DNA of 64,000 nucleotides, from assembly GCF_023150235.1 (NCBI RefSeq), contig NZ_JAKLLH010000001.1, positions 124,001-188,000 of the forward strand, written 5' to 3'. Of this stretch, positions 16,457 through 24,237 are shown piece after piece; within the stretch, counting starts at the first letter, position 1; the number at the start of each line of letters is the position of its first letter. The translations under genes were made by a program, and so were the position numbers. Below the pieces are notes generated by a model, which made no database searches, was not told the DNA's origin, and saw only the letters and a program-made list of their open reading frames with translations. Source of the DNA: Azonexus sp. (GTDB lineage Bacteria > Pseudomonadota > Gammaproteobacteria > Burkholderiales > Rhodocyclaceae).

Positions 16457-16813
16457 ATGCGCCGCTGGCTCTCTATCCTTCTTCTCGTATTTCTGCCGTT
16501 CCAGTTCTCCTGGGCGGCGGTCGCCGGCTATTGCCAGCACGAGACCGGGGCGGCGGCACAGCACTTCGGCCATCATGACCACCAGCATCAGGCTGCTGCC
16601 GATCAGGATGGCACACCGGATGCCAAAACCTTGGGTGGCGGCATCGACGGCGATTGCGTCGCCTGTCATGCGAGTTGTGCTGCGGCGATTTTCAGCATGG
16701 CTTCCTTGCCGGCTTCAAGCAGCGCGTCCTTTGTGATTCCCTGGCTACAGGGAAATCTGACCACGCCACCTCTCGCGCACCCCGAACGCCCCAACTGGTC
16801 CGTCCTCGCCTAA
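16457..16813 (+). CDS. czcI: CzcI-like exported protein
   Basis: 118 residues from the ATG at 16457. The signal segment WLSILLLVFLPFQFSWAAVA is followed by YCQHETGAAAQHFGHHDHQH and a CVACHASCAAA motif, the pattern of CzcI proteins that stand at the head of czcCBA operons and are thought to modulate their expression or act as periplasmic metal-binding factors. It is 134 bp upstream of czcC on the same strand. The relic of an ATPase gene ends 13 bp before it, so its promoter region may have been replaced. Confidence 0.8.
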   Translation: MRRWLSILLLVFLPFQFSWAAVAGYCQHETGAAAQHFGHHDHQHQAAADQDGTPDAKTLGGGIDGDCVACHASCAAAIFSMASLPASSSASFVIPWLQGNLTTPPLAHPERPNWSVLA

Positions 16814-16947
16814 TCGGCGGGGTGGATAGCACTTTTCTGCGCTTCTCCCTTGCGGCTGCGGTGGACTGATCCGCCCTGACGCATTGCGACGCTTCCCGGT
16901 CGCACCTCGCCGATTCCCCGTGTGTCTTTTCATCACTGGAGAATCGG

Positions 16948-18246
16948 ATGTCTCGAAGCAAATCAGTTTCACGAACCACCTTTTTACCGGCCCGCGTACT
17001 CGTGGCCGGACTGTACTCGCTCGCTGCGCTAGCGACCGGCAACCTCTGGGCGCAATCGACGTCAGCCCCCGCCGGCGCCGCAATTACCTTGCCGCAAGCC
17101 TTTGCTGCCGCTTGGGCACGGCAACCTGAGGCGCAATCCCTTGACCTGCGGCGCGATGCCGCCGAGGCGCGTCGGCAGGTTGCCGGCAGTTGGACGGCCC
17201 AGCCGCCTTCGCTGGATTTGGCCGGCAAGACTGACCAACTGAGCAAGAATCAAGGCAGCCGCGAATACGCGGCCGGCGTTGCCTTGCCCCTGTGGCTGCC
17301 TGGCGAACGCTCCCGTCAGGGTGCCTTGGCCGATGCCGAATCGAAAGCCGTGGATAGCCGGGTGACGGCCGCCCAACTGCGCACTGCCGCCGCCGTGCGT
17401 GATGCCTGGTGGAACTGGCAGCGGGCTCGCGGCGAACAGGCACTGGCCCGCGAGCGCCTGGTCAGCGCGCAAAAACTGGCAGAAGATGTCCGCCGCCGAA
17501 CCAAGGCCGGCGACCTGGCCCGCTCGGACCAGCATCAGGCCGATGGTGCAACGGCCAGCGCCGAGGTGACTCTGGCGGAAAGCGCCAGCCTGCTGGCCGC
17601 AGCCACCCAGCAATTGCGCGCCTTGATGGGCAAGCTACCGGACGAGAAAGCCGCCGACGGACCGGAAAACCCGCCGGCGGTGCCTGCCGACTTCACCGCC
17701 CTGGATGCGACCCACCCGGCAGTCGTCGAACTGTTCGACCGGGCCGAAGTCGCCCGCCGCAGCGCCGATCTGGCCAGCGTGCAGACCAGGAACAATCCCG
17801 AACTGTTGTTGGCCACCACCCGCGAGCGGGGCGCTTTCGGCGACGACTATCAGCAGACCGTCACCCTCGGCGTGCGCATCCCGTTTGGTTCTGATAGCCG
17901 CAATCGCGCCAAACTCGGCCTGGCCCGCGCCGAAGCCCTCGAAACCGAGGGGCAACTTCGCCTTGAGCGCGAGCGCCTGGTGGCTGATCTGGAAGCGGCG
18001 CGGGTGCGCGTCGAATCAGGCCGCGCGCAACTGGCGGCCGCCGAAAAACGCGCCCAACTGGCGCGTGAGTCGCGGGGGTTCTTTGACAAGTCCTTCCGCC
18101 TGGGCGAAAGCGACCTGCCGACCCGCCTGCGCATCGAACTCGAAGCCGTCGAAGCCGAACGGCAAAACGCTCGCGCCCGAATTGAACTGGCCGCCGCCAT
18201 CTCCGCCCTGCGCCAGGCCCTGGGCCTGCTCCCCGAACAAAAATGA
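16948..18246 (+). CDS. czcC: CzcC outer-membrane factor
   Basis: 432 residues, TolC/OEP type, with a signal peptide (about residues 15-36, ending NLWA) and two helical repeats (SLDLRRDAAEARRQVAGSW; LGLARAEALETEGQL). The segment YAAGVALPLWLPGERSRQG is typical of CzcC. It forms the channel of the CzcCBA pump with the genes at 18815 and 19850. The following gene overlaps or abuts its stop, so translation is coupled. Confidence 0.88.
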   Translation: MSRSKSVSRTTFLPARVLVAGLYSLAALATGNLWAQSTSAPAGAAITLPQAFAAAWARQPEAQSLDLRRDAAEARRQVAGSWTAQPPSLDLAGKTDQLSKNQGSREYAAGVALPLWLPGERSRQGALADAESKAVDSRVTAAQLRTAAAVRDAWWNWQRARGEQALARERLVSAQKLAEDVRRRTKAGDLARSDQHQADGATASAEVTLAESASLLAAATQQLRALMGKLPDEKAADGPENPPAVPADFTALDATHPAVVELFDRAEVARRSADLASVQTRNNPELLLATTRERGAFGDDYQQTVTLGVRIPFGSDSRNRAKLGLARAEALETEGQLRLERERLVADLEAARVRVESGRAQLAAAEKRAQLARESRGFFDKSFRLGESDLPTRLRIELEAVEAERQNARARIELAAAISALRQALGLLPEQK

Positions 18247-18257
18247 GGAACCCGAAC

Positions 18258-18818
18258 ATGAGAACAACAACCACGCTGGCCGCTTTGGGATGGGCCGCCT
18301 GGATCGCCCTGGCGGCACCACTGGCCTGGGCCGGTGACGGGCACGACCATGGTGAGGCGCCTGCATCTTCCGCTGGCCCCGCCGCGCCGCGTTTTGCGGC
18401 AACGTCTGAAACCTTCGAACTGGTCGGCATCGTCAATGGCAAGCAACTGACGCTCTATCTCGACCGCTATGCCGACGGCAGCCCGGTCAAGGATGCCAAG
18501 CTCGAACTGGAACTCGGCGGCGTCAAAGTCCCCGTCGAACCGCATGCCGAGGGCGAGTTCGAGGCGACGCTGGCGCAGGAACTCAAGCCGGGGGTCGTGT
18601 CGGTCGCGGCAACCGTCATCGCCGGCGAGGAAACCGACTTGCTGGCGGGTGAACTCGACATGCACGAAGAGGCGCATGCCGAAACTACTGCCCACACCCA
18701 CGGCTGGAAGGAATACGCCCTGTGGGCTGGAGCCGCCGGTGGGGCGCTGCTGCTCCTTGCCGCTCTATTGCGCCGCCTGCGCGCTTCCCGCAACCCGCGT
18801 TTCGGAGGTGCCGCATGA
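18258..18818 (+). CDS. Periplasmic, membrane-tethered czc accessory protein with GDGHDHG head
   Basis: 186 residues. Of two starts, ATG 18258 is preferred since GAGGAA stands 7 bp before it; the other (18243) overlaps the czcC stop. The signal peptide ends AAPLAWA, and the mature N-terminus reads GDGHDHGEAP. A beta-rich domain follows (about residues 40-150), then one C-terminal membrane helix (WAGAAGGALLLLAALL) with a short Arg-rich cytoplasmic tail. The GDGHDHG start is repeated in the next gene, CzcB. Such proteins occur between czcC and czcB in other metal operons. Metal capture or delivery is inferred from the His/Asp motif. Confidence 0.7.
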   Translation: MRTTTTLAALGWAAWIALAAPLAWAGDGHDHGEAPASSAGPAAPRFAATSETFELVGIVNGKQLTLYLDRYADGSPVKDAKLELELGGVKVPVEPHAEGEFEATLAQELKPGVVSVAATVIAGEETDLLAGELDMHEEAHAETTAHTHGWKEYALWAGAAGGALLLLAALLRRLRASRNPRFGGAA

Positions 18819-19837
18819 AGCCCCGTCTGTTAATAAGTGCTCTTTGCTTTTCCATCTTGTTTTCCTCAACGCTAGTGCGGGCCGGTGACGGCCATGATCA
18901 TGGCGACGCCCCACCCGCTGCGAGCGGCAATGGCCCCAAGCGCCAACCGGACGGCAGCGTCTTCCTGCCCAAACCGGCGCAACGCCAGATCGGTGTTCGC
19001 ACCCTGCTGGTTGAGCTAGGCGAACTGCCCCGCACCCATGAGCTGGCCGGCAAGGTGGTCATGGACCCGAATGCCGGCGGCAAAGTGCAGGCCATCGTCG
19101 CCGGTCGTGTTACACCGGGACCACGCGGTCTGCCGCTGCCCGGCCAGCCGGTCAAGAAGGGCGAGGTGCTCGCTTACGTGACGCCGGAAGTCGGCGGCAA
19201 CAGCCGCTCCCTGGCCGAAAGCCGCCTGCGCCGCCTGCGCGAACTGTCCGACACTGTGCCGCGCAAGGTCATCGAGGAGGCGGAAGCCGCCGTGGCCAAC
19301 GAACAACTGGTGGCGCCGGTCAGCGGCGTCATCGCCTCGGCCAACGTCGTCTCCGGTCAGGTGCTCGAAGCCCGCGAAACCCTGTTCGAGATCGTCAATC
19401 CGGAACGCATGCTGATCGAGGCGCTGGCTTTCGATATGGCCGTCGCCAGCGATGTGGCCGGGGCCTTTGTCGCCGTCGGCGAGCAGAAGCTGCCGCTACG
19501 CCTGGTCGGCGTCGCCCGCAGCCTGCGCGAGCAGGCCCTGCCGCTGACCTTCCGGGGTGAAGGCGGCGTTTTGGCGGCGTTGGCCGTCGGCCAGCCGGTT
19601 CGGGTCTTCGTACAGACGCGCAGCGCGGTGCCGGGCATCCGCGTGCCGATGGCGGCGCTGATGAAGAACCCGGCCAACCAGAGCATCGTCTGGGTCAAGA
19701 CGGCGCCGGAACGCTTTGAGCCGCGTACGGTAACTGCCGAGCCGCTGGACGGCACCCACGTGGCGGTGACCAGCGGATTGAAAGCCTGGGATCGGGTTGC
19801 CGTCCGCGCGGCCACTCTGATCAACCAGATACGCTGA
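18815..19837 (+). CDS. czcB: CzcB periplasmic adaptor
   Basis: 340 residues from the ATG at 18815, which overlaps the previous stop (ATGA) and follows a GGAGGTG ribosome site. The signal peptide ends LVRA and the mature protein begins GDGHDHGDAPP, a likely metal-binding head. It has a barrel-sandwich hybrid with a shortened hairpin (VQAIVAGRVTPGPRG; APVSGVIASANVVSGQVL) and beta-barrel domains. It is shorter than most CzcB because the coiled-coil hairpin is small. It links CzcC to CzcA. Confidence 0.85.
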   Translation: MKPRLLISALCFSILFSSTLVRAGDGHDHGDAPPAASGNGPKRQPDGSVFLPKPAQRQIGVRTLLVELGELPRTHELAGKVVMDPNAGGKVQAIVAGRVTPGPRGLPLPGQPVKKGEVLAYVTPEVGGNSRSLAESRLRRLRELSDTVPRKVIEEAEAAVANEQLVAPVSGVIASANVVSGQVLEARETLFEIVNPERMLIEALAFDMAVASDVAGAFVAVGEQKLPLRLVGVARSLREQALPLTFRGEGGVLAALAVGQPVRVFVQTRSAVPGIRVPMAALMKNPANQSIVWVKTAPERFEPRTVTAEPLDGTHVAVTSGLKAWDRVAVRAATLINQIR

Positions 19838-19849
19838 GCGGAGCCAATC

Positions 19850-22800
19850 ATGTTCAAGTGGCTTCTCGACAACAGCTTGGCCAACCGCCTGCTGGTCATC
19901 ATCGCCAGCCTGGTGCTGATGGCTTATGGGGCATTCACGCTCTCGCGCACGCCGGTGGATGTGTTTCCCGACCTCAACAAACCGACGGTCACCATCATGA
20001 CCGAATCCGGCGGCATGGCCGCCGAGGAAGTGGAGCAACTGATCACCTTCCCGCTGGAAACGACCATGAACGGTCTGCCCGGTGTGGAAAGCGTGCGGTC
20101 GGTCTCCAGTGCCGGCCTGTCCTTTATTTATGTCACTTTCAATTGGCGTACGGAGATTTTCCGAGCGCGGCAGATGGTGTCGGAACGTCTGTCCTCGATG
20201 GAGGAAGGGCTGCCAGCGGGTGTCACCCCGCGCATGGGGCCGATCAGTTCGATCATGGGCGAAATCATGCAGATCGCCATTCCCATCGACACGGCGAAGA
20301 TTTCGCCGATGCAGGTGCGCGAATACGCCGACTGGGTGCTGCGTCCGCGTCTGATGGCGATCGCCGGCGTCGCGCAGGTCATTCCCATTGGCGGCGAGGT
20401 GCGGCAGTTCCAGGTGCAGCCGAACACGACCCGGATGGCGGAACTGGGCATCTCGCACGAGCAGTTGACCGGGGCGCTCAAGGGCTACTCGGCCAACACC
20501 TCCGGCGGCTTCCTTGAACTCAACGGGCGCGAATACCTGATTCGCCATCTCGGCCGCACGTCGCGTCTGGACGACCTGAAGAACTTGGCGCTGACGGCCC
20601 GCCACGGTCAACCCGTGTTATTGCGGCAAATCGCCGACGTGACCTTTGCGCCGGCCATCAAGCGTGGCGATGCCGGTTTCGAGGGCAAACCGGCGGTCAT
20701 TCTGGGCATCCAGAAGCAGCCAACGGCAGACACCATCCATCTGACCCGGAGCATCGAGGCAGCCGTGGAGGATCTGAAGAAATCGCTGCCAGCCGGTATG
20801 GAAGCGCCCAAGGTGACCTTCCGCCAGGCCAGTTTTATCGAATCGTCGATCAACACGCTGCAAGGCAAGTTGATCGGGGCATCAGTCTTCGTCGCCGTCA
20901 TCCTGTTCTTCTTCCTGGGCACCCTGCGCCCAACGGTGATCGCGCTGACCGCGATCCCGGTGTCGATTTTCATGACGGCGCTGGTCTTCGACTATTACGG
21001 CCTGTCGATCAACACCATGACGCTGGGTGGCCTGGCCATCGCCATCGGCGGCCTGGTCGATGACGCTGTGGTCGGCGTCGAGAACGTGCTGCGGCGCCTG
21101 AAGGAGGACCGGGCCAAGCACCACGATCACCGGATGCACCCGATTGAACTGGTGGCCCATGCGACGATGGAAGTGCGTTCGGCCATCCTATACGCAACGA
21201 TTATCATCGTGCTGGTTTTCCTGCCGCTCTTCGCGCTGCCCGGCATGGAAGGACGGTTGTTCGTGCCGCTCGGCATCGCTTTCATCGTTTCGACGCTGGC
21301 TTCGCTGGTGGTGTCGGTGACGGTGACGCCGGTGCTTTCCTTCTACCTGTTGCCCCGCATGAAGTCGCTAGATCATGGCGACACGAAACTGCTGGCCTGG
21401 CTGAAGGCGAGCTATGGCCGCAGTTTACAGACGGTGCTCAACCATTCCAAAGCCGCGTTGGCGGCCGGTGCCATCGCCATTCTGGTGGCGGCGGTCGCGG
21501 TGCCGTTCTTTCCCAAGACCTTCTTGCCCCCTTTCAACGAGGGAACGCTGCTGATCGGCATGCGCCTCAACCCCGGCGTCACGCTGGCCGAGTCGTCGGC
21601 TCTGGCGCAACAGGCCGAGGTGCTGGTCAAGGCGGTGCCGGAAGTCATGCACGTCGGGCGACGCAGCGGCCGGGCGGAACTTGACGAGCACGCTGAAGGC
21701 GTTCACGTCAGCGAACTGGATGTCGGTCTGAAGCCGGCATCGGAAATGACGCGCACAATGGGTGAGATTTCGGCGGATATTCGTGCTCGTTTGATCAACC
21801 TGCCGGCGGCGATTGCCATCGGCCAGCCGATTTCGCACCGCATCGACCACATGCTGTCCGGCGTGCGTTCGCAGATCGCCATCAAGATTTTTGGCGACGA
21901 CCTCGACACGCTACGCGGTCAGGCCGATGCGCTGCGCGGCAGGCTGGCCGGTATTCCCGGCATCGCCGATCTGGAAATCGAGAAGCAGGTGCTGGCCCCG
22001 CAGATCAAGGTCAGCGTCAACTACGCGACGGCGGCGCAATACGGTGTGCCGACCCCGCAGATTCTGGCGACGCTGCAAAGCCTGGTTGAGGGCGAGAAGG
22101 TAACGCAGGTGGTCGAAGGCGGCCGGCGCTTTGCGCTGGTCGTGCGCTTGCCCGAGTCGTCCCGCTCGTTGCAAGGGCTGGGGCAGATATTGCTGGAGAC
22201 GCCCGGTGGCCCGATTCCCTTGTCAAAAATCGCCACCATCGAGGATGGTGACGGGCCGAACCAGGTCAGCCGCGACGACGGCAAGCGGCGTATCGTGCTT
22301 TCAGCCAACGCCCAAGGACGGGCGCTGTCCGAGATCGTCGAGGACATCCGCAAGGTCGTCGGCGAAAGCAAGCTGCCGGAAGGCTACTTCATCACCCTGG
22401 GCGGACAGTTCCAGGCGCAGGAAGAGGCTTCGCGGCTGGTTGGCCTGCTCTCCATCGTCTCGCTGGTGCTGATGTTCGTGGTGCTGTTCAGTCGCTACAA
22501 GTCGGTCGTGCTGTCGGCGCTGATTATGGCCAACATTCCGCTGGCGCTGGTTGGCGCAGTGCTCGGCTTGTGGCTATCCGGGCAGCCGCTGTCGGTCGCC
22601 GCGCTGGTCGGCTTTATTACGCTGGCCGGCATTTCGGTGCGTAACGGCATCCTCAAGGTCAGCCACTACATCAACCTGATGCGCATGGAAAGCGAGAACT
22701 TCGATCACAAAATGATTCTGCGCGGCTCGCTGGAACGACTCGCGCCGGTCTTGATGACCGCGCTGGTGACGGCCTTTGCGCTGGCGCCGTTGTTATTCGA

Positions 22801-22969
22801 GGCCGAGCGGCCGGGTACGGAAATCCTGCATCCGGTGGCGGTGGTCATCTTCTCGGGCCTAATCAGCTCAACCCTGCTCGACACCTTCCTGACACCCGCC
22901 ATGTTCTGGCTGTTTGGCCGCAAGGATGTGGAACGCCTGATGGCCGACCGCGATGCCGGTGCGCTTTGA
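19850..22969 (+). CDS. czcA: CzcA-type heavy-metal RND permease, second copy
   Basis: 1039 residues, complete, 12 membrane helices. The opening FKWLLDNSLANRLLVIIASL and RTPVDVFPDLNKPTVTI are typical of heavy-metal efflux RND proteins. The TM4 proton-relay stretch is AIGGLVDDAVVGVEN, lacking the first Asp of the classical CzcA pattern but keeping the second Asp and the Glu. It is only distantly similar to the first RND (8612-11710), so the two pumps likely differ in substrate. 12 bp from czcB; a small His-rich gene follows at 22995. Confidence 0.9.
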   Translation: MFKWLLDNSLANRLLVIIASLVLMAYGAFTLSRTPVDVFPDLNKPTVTIMTESGGMAAEEVEQLITFPLETTMNGLPGVESVRSVSSAGLSFIYVTFNWRTEIFRARQMVSERLSSMEEGLPAGVTPRMGPISSIMGEIMQIAIPIDTAKISPMQVREYADWVLRPRLMAIAGVAQVIPIGGEVRQFQVQPNTTRMAELGISHEQLTGALKGYSANTSGGFLELNGREYLIRHLGRTSRLDDLKNLALTARHGQPVLLRQIADVTFAPAIKRGDAGFEGKPAVILGIQKQPTADTIHLTRSIEAAVEDLKKSLPAGMEAPKVTFRQASFIESSINTLQGKLIGASVFVAVILFFFLGTLRPTVIALTAIPVSIFMTALVFDYYGLSINTMTLGGLAIAIGGLVDDAVVGVENVLRRLKEDRAKHHDHRMHPIELVAHATMEVRSAILYATIIIVLVFLPLFALPGMEGRLFVPLGIAFIVSTLASLVVSVTVTPVLSFYLLPRMKSLDHGDTKLLAWLKASYGRSLQTVLNHSKAALAAGAIAILVAAVAVPFFPKTFLPPFNEGTLLIGMRLNPGVTLAESSALAQQAEVLVKAVPEVMHVGRRSGRAELDEHAEGVHVSELDVGLKPASEMTRTMGEISADIRARLINLPAAIAIGQPISHRIDHMLSGVRSQIAIKIFGDDLDTLRGQADALRGRLAGIPGIADLEIEKQVLAPQIKVSVNYATAAQYGVPTPQILATLQSLVEGEKVTQVVEGGRRFALVVRLPESSRSLQGLGQILLETPGGPIPLSKIATIEDGDGPNQVSRDDGKRRIVLSANAQGRALSEIVEDIRKVVGESKLPEGYFITLGGQFQAQEEASRLVGLLSIVSLVLMFVVLFSRYKSVVLSALIMANIPLALVGAVLGLWLSGQPLSVAALVGFITLAGISVRNGILKVSHYINLMRMESENFDHKMILRGSLERLAPVLMTALVTAFALAPLLFEAERPGTEILHPVAVVIFSGLISSTLLDTFLTPAMFWLFGRKDVERLMADRDAGAL

Positions 22970-22994
22970 TTTTTGCTCAACAAAAGGAATTCTC

Positions 22995-23378
22995 ATGAAA
23001 CCGATTCATCTTCTCGCCGCTGTTATCCTCTCCATGTCGGGCCTTGCCTTCTCCGCCGGTGGCCACGACCATGGGCACGAACACAAGCCGCTCCATGGTG
23101 GCGTCGTCAGGGAGGTCAAGGATATGGATTACGAACTGGTTGCCAAGCCGGATTCGATTCAGTTGTATTTGCGTGATCATGGCAAGCCTGCCGACATCAC
23201 AAAGGGGTCGGCAAAACTTACGGTTTTGTCCGGCAACCAAAAGCAAGAGATCAATTTGATACCCGACGGAGAACGCTTCCTCGCCAAGGGAACATTTGCC
23301 ATTGCACCAAGCGCTAAAGCTGTGGCGCAAGTGAGCATGGGGGGGCCAACGGTAACGGCGCGATTCGTTATAAAGTAA
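22995..23378 (+). CDS. Small periplasmic His-rich protein ending the czc operon
   Basis: 127 residues from the ATG at 22995. The signal peptide ends SGLAFSA, then GGHDHGHEHKPLHGG, a dense His cluster right at the mature N-terminus; the rest is a small beta-rich domain. The head resembles those of the 18258 and 18815 proteins in the same operon. It starts 25 bp after czcA. A periplasmic metal chaperone or sink is a reasonable inference; the family is not named with confidence. Confidence 0.65.
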   Translation: MKPIHLLAAVILSMSGLAFSAGGHDHGHEHKPLHGGVVREVKDMDYELVAKPDSIQLYLRDHGKPADITKGSAKLTVLSGNQKQEINLIPDGERFLAKGTFAIAPSAKAVAQVSMGGPTVTARFVIK

Positions 23379-23390
23379 AACAACAGCGAC

Positions 23391-23427
23391 ACCTCGGCCA
23401 TCGGGATTTCATCTGGATGGCCGAGGT
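23391..23427 (+). terminator. Long hairpin after the czc operon
   Basis: Perfect 12-bp inverted repeat, ACCTCGGCCATC and GATGGCCGAGGT, with a 13-nt loop, 13 bp after the last czc gene. No T-tract follows, so it may stop transcription weakly or protect the mRNA 3' end. A second inverted repeat, ACAACTGGCA (23446-23455) and TGCCAGTTGT (23481-23490), lies just beyond. Confidence 0.55.
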
Positions 23428-23515
23428 ACCCTCCCAATTGTGATGACAACTGGCAAACCATTCGTCTAAAACGCATAGTCTGCCAGTTGTTTAGTCATAG
23501 TTTAAAAACACTGCC

Positions 23516-23707
23516 ATGCCCCAACTCAAACACTTGCCATCCGGGCCATACACGCTGACCGACTTACTTCTGGTTTGGTCGATGATCCTTGTTGTGTTCA
23601 TTGGCTTCTGGCTTCTAAATCGCCATCTCAAGAAAGCCCCGAAGAGTCGACCCTACGCAAAAAGCCTAACGGGCCGGTTGAAAACACGTAAAAAACGTCA
23701 TCAATAA
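23516..23707 (+). CDS. Small single-pass membrane protein
   Basis: 63 residues: one membrane helix (LLLVWSMILVVFIGFWLL, residues 18-35) and a very basic tail (RLKTRKKRHQ). No clear ribosome site is seen and the family is unknown. It is isolated between the czc and cus clusters. Its composition looks like a real small membrane protein rather than random frame, but support is modest. Confidence 0.4.
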   Translation: MPQLKHLPSGPYTLTDLLLVWSMILVVFIGFWLLNRHLKKAPKSRPYAKSLTGRLKTRKKRHQ

Positions 23708-23847
23708 CGAGTCCTGTGTTCGGCCAAGTCTCAGCCAAATGAAATTATCCCTGAAAGCACAAGAATGCAACTGCATCCTCACACGGCTGCATTGAGTCGT
23801 TTTCTTCGGACAATTTTCCCCCCTTATAGTGCATTTCGAACCATCCG

Positions 23848-24237
23848 CTATTGGATGCCAACCTTCCGCTGCTCAGCCCGCACATAGGCGGTGACGTGGG
23901 CGACGTCGTCCGGCGTTACCCCTTTCACCGGAGCCATGTCGCCAAATTTCCAGTGATGGGCCCGCACACCGTTGGCCACGGCCAACTGGAATGCCGCATC
24001 GGCATGATGTGACGGCTCATAAATCTTGTGCAGCAGGGGCGGTCCCTTTTCCGATCCCTTCAAGTCGCCGCCATGACAGCCTGCACAGTGATTGGCGAAC
24101 AGCGCCTTGCCCATGACGGGATTGGGCATTAGGCCGGGGCCGGGTTTGGGAATGCTCCAGCCTTGAGCCAGGGCAAGGCTGGGCAGCAGCGCCACAAGAA
24201 ACGATGCAGGAATCCAAAACAAACGCTTACGCCTCAT
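23848..24237 (-). CDS. c-type cytochrome at the end of the cus operon
   Basis: 129 residues from the ATG (complement of 24235-24237), overlapping the cusA stop by 4 bp. The signal peptide ends LPSLALA; one haem site CAGCH is near residue 52, and GDMAPVKG supplies a likely axial Met. It is a monohaem, periplasmic class I cytochrome. Coupling to cusA makes it a regular part of the copper/silver operon, last gene in transcription order. Possible roles are electron exchange with periplasmic copper; this is inference. Confidence 0.85.
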   Translation of the reverse strand: MRRKRLFWIPASFLVALLPSLALAQGWSIPKPGPGLMPNPVMGKALFANHCAGCHGGDLKGSEKGPPLLHKIYEPSHHADAAFQLAVANGVRAHHWKFGDMAPVKGVTPDDVAHVTAYVRAEQRKVGIQ

